From an uncultured Pseudomonadota bacterium (GTDB lineage: Bacteria; Pseudomonadota; Alphaproteobacteria; RF32; CAG-239): a DNA stretch of 40,803 nucleotides. Below the pieces are notes generated by a model. That model was not told where the DNA came from. It saw nothing but the letters and a program-made list of their open reading frames with translations, and did not search any database. This document shows positions 6,153 through 13,300 of the stretch, piece after piece (the first letter of the stretch is position 1; each line of letters begins with the position of its first letter). The stretch lies in NCBI GenBank assembly GCA_949297185.1, contig CASFRM010000016.1, forward strand, positions 1-40,803, written 5' to 3'. Made by a program: the position numbers and the translations under genes.

Positions 6153-6809
6153 ATGTTGACACCTAAACAGTATCGTCTTTTGATGTTTATTCATAAAACA
6201 ACAAGAGAAACCGGATGTTGTCCGTCTTTTGACGAGATGAAAGAAGCTCTCGGCTTAAAGTCAAAATCGGGCATTCACGCCTTGTTAGATGCTTTGGTCG
6301 AACGCGGGTTCATTCGCAAACTCCCCCACAAGGCTCGTGCATTGGAAGTGCTGAAACTTCCCAAACTTAAGCCCTCAAGCATTGTTGCGGAAGAAAAAGC
6401 CAAAGAAAAACTTTCTGCCGCAAATGATGTAGAAATTCCTCTCTATGGAAAAATCGCTGCAGGAACTCCGATTGAGGCTATTGCAAACGAAACCGATAAA
6501 ATTTCTCTGCCGGCAGATATGCTCGGAAACGGAGAATATTATGCCCTTAAAATTGAAGGTGACTCAATGATAGAGGCCGGTATTCTTAACGGTGATACCG
6601 TCATTATTAAAAAGGCCGATACTGCACAAAACGGTGATATAGTCGTTGCCTTGGTGGATAATACTGAAGCTACTCTTAAACAAATTAAAAAAGATGGACC
6701 TGATGTTTTGTTAATCCCCAAAAATGAGGCTTACGAAACCAGAAGATTCCCCGCCTCAAGAGTTAAAGTTCAAGGAATCCTGAGCTCGCTTATCAGAACT
6801 TATCACTAG
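6153..6809 (+). CDS. lexA: LexA repressor
   Basis: This 218-aa SOS repressor/autoprotease has an N-terminal winged helix (1-70, beginning [13 protein letters not shown]) with the recognition helix around [12 protein letters not shown]. The cleavage site is Ala103-Gly104 (IAAGTP). The catalytic dyad is Ser138 (GDSMIEAG) and Lys176 (ATLKQI) in the C-terminal S24 domain. RecA filaments would trigger self-cleavage and derepress SOS genes. GGGGAG stands about ten bases before the ATG. The LexA box at 6104-6118 marks autoregulation. A lipoprotein gene follows 61 bases downstream with no terminator between them, so it may be read through. Confidence 0.98.
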   Translation: MLTPKQYRLLMFIHKTTRETGCCPSFDEMKEALGLKSKSGIHALLDALVERGFIRKLPHKARALEVLKLPKLKPSSIVAEEKAKEKLSAANDVEIPLYGKIAAGTPIEAIANETDKISLPADMLGNGEYYALKIEGDSMIEAGILNGDTVIIKKADTAQNGDIVVALVDNTEATLKQIKKDGPDVLLIPKNEAYETRRFPASRVKVQGILSSLIRTYH

Positions 6810-6870
6810 TTGAAAATTTTTAATCAAGACTTATCTATACTTATGGATTTTTTTATAAGGAGATAAGCTG

Positions 6871-7293
6871 ATGAGTTTTTTTCGCAAAATAATGACTGTT
6901 GGTGCCGTTGCTACACTTACTGCTTGTGCGACAGCTCAAGACTATGACAATATGCTTAACAAATATATGGGGGCATCAGAAGGCGAAATCATTAAAAAAT
7001 TCGGTACCCCTTCGGCCATAAAAATTATAAACGATAATACGACAGTATTGGCTTATACTAATATTGATGATGTTTTTGTGCCTTCCGAATATTACACTTA
7101 TGCCCCTGCCGGTGAGCTTTACGGACAAGATGATGTGTATTACCCGTTTTTGAATGAATATCAGCTTGATGGTCCGTTCTGGTCTCCGGGATATGAAGTG
7201 GAGTATATGTGTAAGACCGTATTTTTATTAAACGACAATAAAGTTGTTGCGTGGAAATGGCAAGGAAACAACTGTGTCGCATCTAAATGGTAA
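6871..7293 (+). CDS. Small lipoprotein, BamE/SmpA-like
   Basis: This 140-aa protein has a lipoprotein signal with lipobox LTAC, so Cys19 would be lipidated. After it comes a stretch resembling the BamE/SmpA fold pattern: GASEGEIIKKFGTPSAIKII followed by a strand (TTVLAYT). Tyr-rich and acidic segments and two further cysteines (in YMCKTVF and NNCVASKW), which could form a disulfide, follow. The start has AAGGAG upstream. It lies directly downstream of lexA on the same strand, and a strong terminator follows. Membrane anchoring is well supported; the BamE-like role is only a resemblance. It could instead be an orphan envelope lipoprotein. Confidence 0.8.
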   Translation: MSFFRKIMTVGAVATLTACATAQDYDNMLNKYMGASEGEIIKKFGTPSAIKIINDNTTVLAYTNIDDVFVPSEYYTYAPAGELYGQDDVYYPFLNEYQLDGPFWSPGYEVEYMCKTVFLLNDNKVVAWKWQGNNCVASKW

Positions 7294-7310
7294 TAATTAT
7301 TGAGTATTTT

Positions 7311-7340
7311 CCTGCCGCGAAAACGGCAGGATTTTTTTTG
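7311..7340 (+). terminator. Terminator after lexA and the lipoprotein gene
   Basis: The stem CCTGCCG/CGGCAGG is followed by ATTTTTTTTG. Confidence 0.85.
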
Positions 7341-7463
7341 TAAAAAAATCTTTCGTTAAACTAATTCTTAACTTTAATCTGGTTGACTCATTTCATATTG
7401 AAAATAGTGAGCGAGTCTTACTTAAAATAAAAGATATAAAATTTTAAAAGGCACTTAGATATT

Positions 7464-7784
7464 ATGGATTTCGGCTTGGACATTCAAAAAAAATTCAGAC
7501 AATATTGGTTGATATTAATCAGCTGTTTTATTGTAGTATATTTCGGATTTCATAGTTTTTGCGGAGAAAGAAACATATATCGATATTTTGCCTTAAAAGA
7601 AGAAATTGCCCAAGCTCAGAAAACAGCACAACAATACTCCGAGCAACTACAAAGGCTGCAAAGAAAAGTACAGCACCTCTCTGACAACAGCTTAGACATA
7701 GACTTGTTAGATGAAAGAGCTCGAGTAGTTTTAAATATGGCTGCCGATGATGAATTTATTATATTAGACAGCGACATTGATTAA
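7464..7784 (+). CDS. ftsB: Cell-division protein FtsB (septum formation initiator)
   Basis: This 106-aa bitopic membrane protein is of the DivIC/FtsB family. It has a short cytoplasmic N-terminus, one membrane helix (YWLILISCFIVVYFGFHSF, about 14-32), a periplasmic coiled coil (LKEEIAQAQKTAQQYSEQLQ onward, about 42-75) and the typical alphaproteobacterial C-terminal motif LLDERARVVLNMAADDEFII. In division FtsB joins FtsQ and FtsL in the divisome. The size and arrangement are typical. It is not beside eno here; it stands alone between terminators and converges on murE. Confidence 0.9.
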   Translation: MDFGLDIQKKFRQYWLILISCFIVVYFGFHSFCGERNIYRYFALKEEIAQAQKTAQQYSEQLQRLQRKVQHLSDNSLDIDLLDERARVVLNMAADDEFIILDSDID

Positions 7785-7785
7785 G

Positions 7786-7822
7786 AAAAAAAGGCTTGAA
7801 CCTAAAGTTCAAGCCTTTTTCG
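7786..7822. terminator. Bidirectional terminator between ftsB and murE
   Basis: The perfect stem AAAAGGCTTGAAC/GTTCAAGCCTTTT with a CTAAA loop serves the two convergent genes. Confidence 0.9.
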
Positions 7823-7825
7823 TAT

Positions 7826-9232
7826 CTATATGTTTTTCAATATTTCTTCGTGATCGCTAAATGGCTTTACCTCGCCCTTGATATATTGACCGGTTTCGTG
7901 CCCTTTACCGGCCACAACCAAAACATCTCCGGGCAGGAGATTATCTATGGCCATTTGAATAGCTTTGGCTCTATCACCGATATTATAGGCTCCGGGGCAT
8001 GCCGGAATGATTTCATTTCTGATATCTTCGGCTTCTTCAAAACGAGGATTATCATCGGTAACATAAACGACATCTGCCAAGTCGTGAGCTATTTTTCCCA
8101 TAATCGGGCGTTTGCCGGAATCGCGATTTCCGCCACAACCAAAAACAACATGAAGTTTGCCTTGAGTGTGCGGACGCAATGCTTGCAATACATTTTCCAG
8201 AGCATCGGGGGTATGAGCATAATCAACATAAACTCCGGCACCGTTGGCTGTGGTTGCAACAAGCTCTAAACGACCTTTTGCACCTTTGATTTTGCCAATA
8301 TAGTTTATTACATCATCGGGTAAACCGGTAAATGCTGCAAGCATTCCCAATGCGCACAAAACATTCATAGCCTGAAATTTTCCGGCCAATGGAATTTCGA
8401 TGCTTTTTTGTTGCCCGAAATATTCAATATCAAGTCTTTGACCATGAGGAAGTGCTTCGGAATTTAGTAGTTTTATATCTTGACCGCCAACACCGTAAGA
8501 AATTATTTTCTGACCTCTTTGTTCGCAGACTGCAGCAATTTTTCCGTAGACATCTATATCTGCGTTTAAAACCGCCGTTCCGCCTTGCTTTAGATTTTGC
8601 CTAAATAAAATCAGTTTTGCGTCAAGATAGTTTTCGAAAGTTTTGTGATAATCAAGATGGTCTCTTGTTAAATTAGTAAAACCGGCCACCTCAAAAGTTA
8701 ATCCACCAAGGCGATTTTGGTGAAGACCATGGCTTGAGGCCTCTAAAATTGTGTAATTAACTCCATCATCGGCTATTTTCTTTAGCTCTCTATGCAAAGC
8801 GACATTGTTGGGAGTAGTATTTGGCGAAGGAATCGGCGCCTCGTTACCAACTATAAGTCCCAAGGTCCCGATACTGGCTGCTTTATATCCCATCATAGTA
8901 AGAACTTGTCGTACAAAGTCGGCAATAGAGGTTTTGCCGTTAGTACCGGTTATTGCTGCCAAATGCTCCGGTGTTTTACCAAAATATTTAGCAACCGCCT
9001 GAGCGTAGGTATAAGATGGATTTTCTGAGTGAATAAACTCCACACCTTTTGCCTCGCCTTCGTAATCTTGTGGGACAATAATTGCTGCAGCACCCTTGGA
9101 AACAGCATCGGCAACATACGTGGTATCCGGAACCGCCCCAAACAAAAAACCAGGTGCAACCTCTCTTGAATCGTTGGTTATCCCTTTTATTTCAATATCT
9201 GCTAAAGTATTCACCAATTTGTTTAATTTCAT
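7826..9232 (-). CDS. murE: UDP-N-acetylmuramoyl-L-alanyl-D-glutamate:meso-diaminopimelate ligase
   Basis: This 468-aa cytosolic Mur ligase adds the third residue of the peptidoglycan stem peptide. The N-terminal domain binds the UDP precursor (DSREVAPGFLFGA at 21-33). The ATP-binding loop is GTNGKTS (96-102), the central domain contains NLTRDHLDYH (187-196), and the C-terminal domain carries DNPR at 394-397, the signature for meso-diaminopimelate rather than lysine. A GHETGQ motif lies near the end. The ATG has GAGGAA upstream. Its usual dcw-cluster neighbours (murF, mraY, ftsI) are absent, so the cluster is dispersed in this genome. Confidence 0.97.
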   Translation of the reverse strand: MKLNKLVNTLADIEIKGITNDSREVAPGFLFGAVPDTTYVADAVSKGAAAIIVPQDYEGEAKGVEFIHSENPSYTYAQAVAKYFGKTPEHLAAITGTNGKTSIADFVRQVLTMMGYKAASIGTLGLIVGNEAPIPSPNTTPNNVALHRELKKIADDGVNYTILEASSHGLHQNRLGGLTFEVAGFTNLTRDHLDYHKTFENYLDAKLILFRQNLKQGGTAVLNADIDVYGKIAAVCEQRGQKIISYGVGGQDIKLLNSEALPHGQRLDIEYFGQQKSIEIPLAGKFQAMNVLCALGMLAAFTGLPDDVINYIGKIKGAKGRLELVATTANGAGVYVDYAHTPDALENVLQALRPHTQGKLHVVFGCGGNRDSGKRPIMGKIAHDLADVVYVTDDNPRFEEAEDIRNEIIPACPGAYNIGDRAKAIQMAIDNLLPGDVLVVAGKGHETGQYIKGEVKPFSDHEEILKNI

Positions 9233-9324
9233 TGTAATTCCTCGGTTATGTTAAAGATTATTTTAATAATTTAACTATAAACTACTAAAAAGTATTTAAT
9301 TTTTGACCATAGCGGAGTAAAAAA

Positions 9325-9789
9325 ATGAAATATGCCGCATTGCTATTTAGCTTGTTTTTAGGCGCTACTTTTAGAACCGAAGCTGCAGAGCTGTACTTAT
9401 TTTATAGTGCAGCAAGCGATAATCTCAATGAGCTCAACATAACAAAAGAAGAAACATTTAATGTCTTTGACGGAGAATTCGGACCGGCTTCCGATGAACT
9501 TCCTAAAGAAGTTAGATTTGAGGATTTCTATGTAGCAAAATATCCTAATCAGGATTTTGTATTTATTCTTAACGCTCCTTTTAACTGCGGTCAACTAGGA
9601 TGCAACACTTTGGTTTTTGCCAGAGATGATGATGGTGATTTGATTGAAAAAGATGCGGTTATTCCCGTGAAATGTAAAGTTTACGATTCAGATAAATTAT
9701 TATGTACCGAAGGCGGATATAAACCGGAAATTAAAAACGACAAAAAACCTACAAAAAAAATATTGCATTTTCCGGCCCCAAAACAATAG
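9325..9789 (+). CDS. Secreted protein of unknown function
   Basis: I do not recognise this 154-aa protein. It has a cleavable signal peptide (MKYAALLFSLFLGATFRTEAA) with a likely cut before ELYLF. The mature part is acidic and has four cysteines, two in NCGQLGCNTLVF (around 88-99) and two further on (VKCKV, LLCTEG), which suggests two disulfides in the periplasm. The tail is Lys/Pro-rich. GGAG stands ten bases upstream of the ATG. It is divergent from murE and followed at some distance by a lipoprotein gene. Confidence 0.75.
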   Translation: MKYAALLFSLFLGATFRTEAAELYLFYSAASDNLNELNITKEETFNVFDGEFGPASDELPKEVRFEDFYVAKYPNQDFVFILNAPFNCGQLGCNTLVFARDDDGDLIEKDAVIPVKCKVYDSDKLLCTEGGYKPEIKNDKKPTKKILHFPAPKQ

Positions 9790-9815
9790 GATGGACTTAC
9801 CAAAAATTTAAAAGC

Positions 9816-9844
9816 TTGATTTTAGGTTAGATATTATATATATT
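9816..9844 (+). promoter_or_regulatory. Candidate promoter of the Cys-rich lipoprotein gene
   Basis: TTGATT and TATATT are separated by 17 bases, about 55 bases upstream of the start codon. Confidence 0.4.
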
Positions 9845-9898
9845 GGATAAAAATTGGAGTTTTTTGGACAAAATAAAATATTTTAGAGGGGTTTTAAT

Positions 9899-10393
9899 AT
9901 GAAAAAGTTTTTAGGAATAGTCTTAGCTGCCGCTGCTTTGTCAGCTTGTGCTTGCTTTGATTCAAATGATGAACCGGTAAGAACCTACAGAACCGTCACT
10001 CAAGCTCCTGCCGATTGTGATTATTTTGATGGCAGAACTTGCTATAGATATACATATAGAAAAGTTCAGCAAGTTGCTCCGGTTCAAGAGTTTCGCTATC
10101 GCGAATCGAATCGATGCAGAAATTGCTGTCCGCCGGTTAGAATCGTTTCGGCACAAAACAATTGTGGCTGTGCTTCTTGCGGATGCCCACAAAATAACTG
10201 CGCTCCTACAGTCACCGAAACTAAAGAACCTGTAGAGGTCGTATACAAAAAAACAACTACCAGAACCGTATATGAGCCCAAAACTTCTTCGGAAGTTTCT
10301 TACGAAAGAGTTTCGTGCGAAGGAGCATCTTGCGGCAATAATCAAGTAATGTTTAGAAACGGTAATGCCGTTGTGGTTGAAGAAGTAAAATAA
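9899..10393 (+). CDS. Cys-rich lipoprotein of unknown function
   Basis: This 164-aa protein has a lipoprotein signal (MKKFLGIVLAAAALSAC) with lipobox LSAC and Cys17 as lipid anchor. The mature part contains many cysteines, with a dense cluster in NRCRNCCPP and NNCGCASCGCPQNNC (about 80-102). Tyr/Arg/Thr-rich strands follow (VVYKKTTTRTVYEPKTSSEV). The cluster could bind metal or form disulfides. GAGGGG precedes the ATG. The gene has its own candidate promoter and a strong terminator, so it is a single-gene unit. I do not recognise the family. Confidence 0.75.
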   Translation: MKKFLGIVLAAAALSACACFDSNDEPVRTYRTVTQAPADCDYFDGRTCYRYTYRKVQQVAPVQEFRYRESNRCRNCCPPVRIVSAQNNCGCASCGCPQNNCAPTVTETKEPVEVVYKKTTTRTVYEPKTSSEVSYERVSCEGASCGNNQVMFRNGNAVVVEEVK

Positions 10394-10401
10394 AATATAG
10401 C

Positions 10402-10444
10402 AACAAAAAAGCGCTGCTACTTTAATAGCGGCGCTTTTTTGTTG
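10402..10444. terminator. Strong bidirectional terminator
   Basis: The stem AACAAAAAAGCGC.GCTA/TAGC.GCGCTTTTTTGTT is symmetrical, with A-runs and T-runs on either side. Confidence 0.9.
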
Positions 10445-10513
10445 GATTAAACCTAATTTATAATTGAATAAAAATTCTTGTAACGGCATATTAAACTCTG
10501 AGGAGGATGCCAT

Positions 10514-11296
10514 ATGGAAGATATATACAAAATATTTTATCAGGACAGTTTTGAATTTATGAAAAACACTCCTGATGCGTCTTTTGATATGATTTTTGCC
10601 GACCCTCCTTATATGATCTCTAATGTAGGAACGAGCTGCCAAAATGGTAAACTTGTTTCAATAAATAAAGGAAAATGGGATAGTTGCCGTGGTGTTGAGG
10701 CTAATTTTGAGTTTCACAAAAAATGGCTTGCTGAGTGCCAAAGATTATTAAAACCAAACGGGACCATTTGGGTATCGGGAACTTATCACAGCATCCACCC
10801 TTGTGGATTTGCCATGCAACAGTTAGGCTTTCATATTCTTAATGATGTTATCTGGTTTAAGCCGAATGCAAGCCCTAACCTTTCTTGTAAGTATTTTACC
10901 GCTAGTCATGAAAGTTTGGTATGGGCCAGAAAAAATAAAAAAGCCAAGCACTATTTTAACTATCCGGCGATGAAAAACGGTAATTTTCCAAAAGATTTTA
11001 TAAAAAAACCCAATCATCAAATGCGAACCGTTTGGGCCATAGCGGCAACGCCTCCGGAAGAAAAGAAATTTGGAAAGCACCCTACACAAAAACCATTGGC
11101 CTTACTAACCAGAATTATTGAAGCCTCTACACACGAAGGAGATTTGATATTTGACCCGTTTATGGGAAGCGGTTCAACCGGAGTTGCCGCGGTTATGCTT
11201 AATCGCAAATTTGTCGGGGTTGACAATAATGAGGAATACTGCGCCCTTGCTAAGCGTAGGATTGAAGATGCCTTAAACAGAAAAGGTTTATTCTGA
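10514..11296 (+). CDS. Solitary DpnA-like DNA N6-adenine methyltransferase (beta class)
   Basis: This 260-aa protein has catalytic motif IV, FADPPYMISN (28-37), ahead of the SAM-binding motif FDPFMGSGSTG (213-223), which is the beta-class order. The intervening sequence closely resembles DpnA (M2.DpnII) as I recall it: VSINKGKWDS, PNGTIWVSGTYH, SPNLSCKYFTASHESLVWARK and KHPTQKPLALLTRIIEAS. DpnA methylates adenine in GATC, also on single-stranded DNA. The size matches that family and is too short for CcrM, which carries a C-terminal extension. No restriction endonuclease or second methylase is adjacent, so it is probably an orphan. GAGGAGG lies just upstream of the ATG. GATC specificity is inferred, not visible. 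Confidence 0.9.
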   Translation: MEDIYKIFYQDSFEFMKNTPDASFDMIFADPPYMISNVGTSCQNGKLVSINKGKWDSCRGVEANFEFHKKWLAECQRLLKPNGTIWVSGTYHSIHPCGFAMQQLGFHILNDVIWFKPNASPNLSCKYFTASHESLVWARKNKKAKHYFNYPAMKNGNFPKDFIKKPNHQMRTVWAIAATPPEEKKFGKHPTQKPLALLTRIIEASTHEGDLIFDPFMGSGSTGVAAVMLNRKFVGVDNNEEYCALAKRRIEDALNRKGLF

Positions 11297-11313
11297 TTTT
11301 TTTATTTTTATTC

Positions 11314-12186
11314 TTAGAAGTGGTATCTGACACCGAAGTTAATTTCGGTTATATATTTCATGAAGTCACCATCAATTTTGGTCCAGCGCCCCATAATTCT
11401 AAATGCTAGGTGCTTACTTAGCCATATCTCGGCGCCGCCACCAACACGCCAAGCCCATTTAGAATCAGTAAACTTTTCGCTTGTTGAGCGCAGGTTATTG
11501 TGCGAGGTGTCCTCATAGGCCATGACTTTTACCTTGGCTTCGGCATCATATTTGCCGACGCCGACAGATGCTATGAAGTCAATATTATCATTTATCGGAA
11601 TATAACCCAATAAATCAAGACCATAAACTTTGTAAGAAACCGTATATTCACCACGGGCAAATTCTGGATAATGGCTGTAGCTTTCGGTATAGGTAACCTT
11701 GTTATCGTCTAATGATGTTTGATAAAACGCCTCTAACCCAATATAACGAAGCGGGCGCCAACCAATATTAAGCGACAAGGAGTTAAAACTACGATCGAGA
11801 TCCTTGGTATCAGAAACATAGTCTTTACCATCGGTTAGTGCAGCATCCACCACAAAATCAACTGTTTTGTAAGATGAATAACCTAATACATAATCAGCAC
11901 CAACAGATATTTGACCGATTTCACGTTGCTTTTTAGGCTGCACCTTATGCGGAGCATAATAGTTTGTACCAGGAACATAATTATTGTTCGCAACTGGCTG
12001 CGCAGCACTATTGGCATTACCATAATTTGCTGTCGTCTGTCCGACACCAGCGTAGTTACCAGTATTGTAACTACCGCTATAACTTCCGGTATTATAGTAA
12101 CCGGCATTATAATAACCTCCGTAGTATTGAGCATAGGATACTACAGGGAACATACTTAATACCGTAATTACTAAAAATTTTTTCAT
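11314..12186 (-). CDS. Outer-membrane beta-barrel protein, Tyr/Gly/Asn-rich N-terminus
   Basis: This 290-aa protein has a signal peptide (MKKFLVITVLSMFPVVSYA) and then a low-complexity Tyr/Gly/Asn/Ser stretch (about 20-75, GGYYNAGYYNTGSY-like). An 8-10-stranded OmpA/Opa-like barrel follows, with alternating strands such as GLEAFYQTSL, YGLDLLGYIPI and WAWRVGGGAEIWL, and a C-terminal Phe (FGVRYHF), the classic outer-membrane sorting signal. It is paralogous to the upstream gene: both contain SxWAWRVGGG and end in a similar last strand. The 25-base gap suggests one operon. The function is unknown; the family covers adhesion, stability and porin roles. Confidence 0.85.
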   Translation of the reverse strand: MKKFLVITVLSMFPVVSYAQYYGGYYNAGYYNTGSYSGSYNTGNYAGVGQTTANYGNANSAAQPVANNNYVPGTNYYAPHKVQPKKQREIGQISVGADYVLGYSSYKTVDFVVDAALTDGKDYVSDTKDLDRSFNSLSLNIGWRPLRYIGLEAFYQTSLDDNKVTYTESYSHYPEFARGEYTVSYKVYGLDLLGYIPINDNIDFIASVGVGKYDAEAKVKVMAYEDTSHNNLRSTSEKFTDSKWAWRVGGGAEIWLSKHLAFRIMGRWTKIDGDFMKYITEINFGVRYHF

Positions 12187-12211
12187 ATACTAGAGTTTCC
12201 TTTCTTTGACC

Positions 12212-13099
12212 TTAGAACAAGAAACGAATACCAACCGAAAATTCTTGCAAATATTTGACTGCATCACCATTAACCTTTATAAAGCGATACATGCTTCTTA
12301 AGACAACACCTCTGGCGATGTTAAATTGTATACCTCCACCGACACGCCATGCCCACTGGCTTTCACTAAAATCGAAAGATGATGTATCGACCGCTGGTGA
12401 GCCGGTACCGCCTTCAAGATAATTCTTTTCAAATGTTGCTTCGTTGTCAAATTCATATTTTCCGAGACCGACGAAAGCCAAAAAATCAAAATAATCGGTA
12501 ACCGGAAGATATCCGATTAAATCTATACCATAAGCCTGATATTTACTGACGAAAGTGTTGACCATATGGTAATCTACATTGCCTATGGTGTCATTATCGA
12601 TTTGGGTTACGGTATTTTTGCTATATGAACGATTATAGAATGCTTCAATGCCAAAGTTTTTATGCGGCCTAGTTCCAAGAACTATTCCGATATTATCTTG
12701 GTCGTCTAGCATCAAATCATTAGGAACATCCAGTCCATTGACCTGAGAAAATATTATATCGTCAAAATTGGTAACTCCGTCGGCAGCCTTAAACTGAGAT
12801 TTATTATAATCGACACCGACATAATACTTGAAGCTTTTGGCTGTTTGAAAGGCTTTTTTAGTTTGACGTTCTACTTCTCGCAAATCTTTCTCGAGAGTTT
12901 TTTTGTAGCCGTCAAAAGTAGAATCGCAAGGACACATAACTGTTGTACCAAGCACTTCTGCTCCTTCCGGACCGTAGCGGTCATCGGGATTGCATGGACA
13001 CCATTCGACATGGTACAAATCGCCGTACTCGGTTGCATAAGAAGCCGAATACGGAAGCAAAAAGGCTACTAAAACGAGTAGGAGTCCCAACCTTTTCAT
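12212..13099 (-). CDS. Outer-membrane beta-barrel protein, paralogue of the next gene
   Basis: This 295-aa protein has a signal peptide (MKRLGLLLVLVAFLLPYSASYA). A short Cys-containing segment follows (HVEWCPCNPDDRYG ... TTVMCPCDST) with two CPC motifs, and then a charged helix (LEKDLREVERQTKKAFQTAK). The barrel domain begins around KYYVGVDYN and ends with VGIRFLF. Strands such as GIEAFYNRSYS, YGIDLIGYLPV and WAWRVGGGIQF align with the paralogue downstream. The N-terminal CPC pair is unusual for this family and may form disulfides in the periplasm. AGGGAT precedes the ATG. It is probably the first gene of a two-gene operon. Confidence 0.85.
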   Translation of the reverse strand: MKRLGLLLVLVAFLLPYSASYATEYGDLYHVEWCPCNPDDRYGPEGAEVLGTTVMCPCDSTFDGYKKTLEKDLREVERQTKKAFQTAKSFKYYVGVDYNKSQFKAADGVTNFDDIIFSQVNGLDVPNDLMLDDQDNIGIVLGTRPHKNFGIEAFYNRSYSKNTVTQIDNDTIGNVDYHMVNTFVSKYQAYGIDLIGYLPVTDYFDFLAFVGLGKYEFDNEATFEKNYLEGGTGSPAVDTSSFDFSESQWAWRVGGGIQFNIARGVVLRSMYRFIKVNGDAVKYLQEFSVGIRFLF

Positions 13100-13180
13100 T
13101 CAAAAATCCCTAGTTAAACCAAAACTTTTTCTATAAGGTATGACAAGCTTATTAAAACTACAAGCGCGCCTTGAGTTTAT

Positions 13181-13195
13181 ACACAATTTTTGTGT
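13181..13195. promoter_or_regulatory. Small palindrome in the divergent intergenic region
   Basis: ACACAA-TTT-TTGTGT is a perfect inverted repeat between the barrel operon and the large charged-protein gene. It could be a repressor site, but the AT-rich context allows a chance match. Confidence 0.25.
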
Positions 13196-13234
13196 TACAA
13201 GTTTGTTAATTTTGACAAAAATTTGACATATTAA

Positions 13235-13263
13235 TTGATAATTAACCCATTTGATGGTATTAT
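13235..13263 (+). promoter_or_regulatory. Promoter of the 893-aa protein gene
   Basis: TTGATA and TATTAT are separated by 17 bases. Transcription would start near 13270, which excludes an upstream in-frame start at 13235 and supports the ATG at 13301. Confidence 0.55.
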
Positions 13264-13300
13264 TTGTACATATAACATTGTTTTAGTAGGAGTATTTGAA

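Noticed and set aside
9962-10642. 226-codon minus-strand frame
   Set aside because: It lies opposite the Cys-rich lipoprotein and the methyltransferase start and crosses a strong bidirectional terminator. It has no homology.
13235-13300. Upstream extension (22 codons) of the 893-aa protein
   Set aside because: Its first codon is in the -35 element of the promoter. The ATG at 13301 has TAGGAG in the right place.
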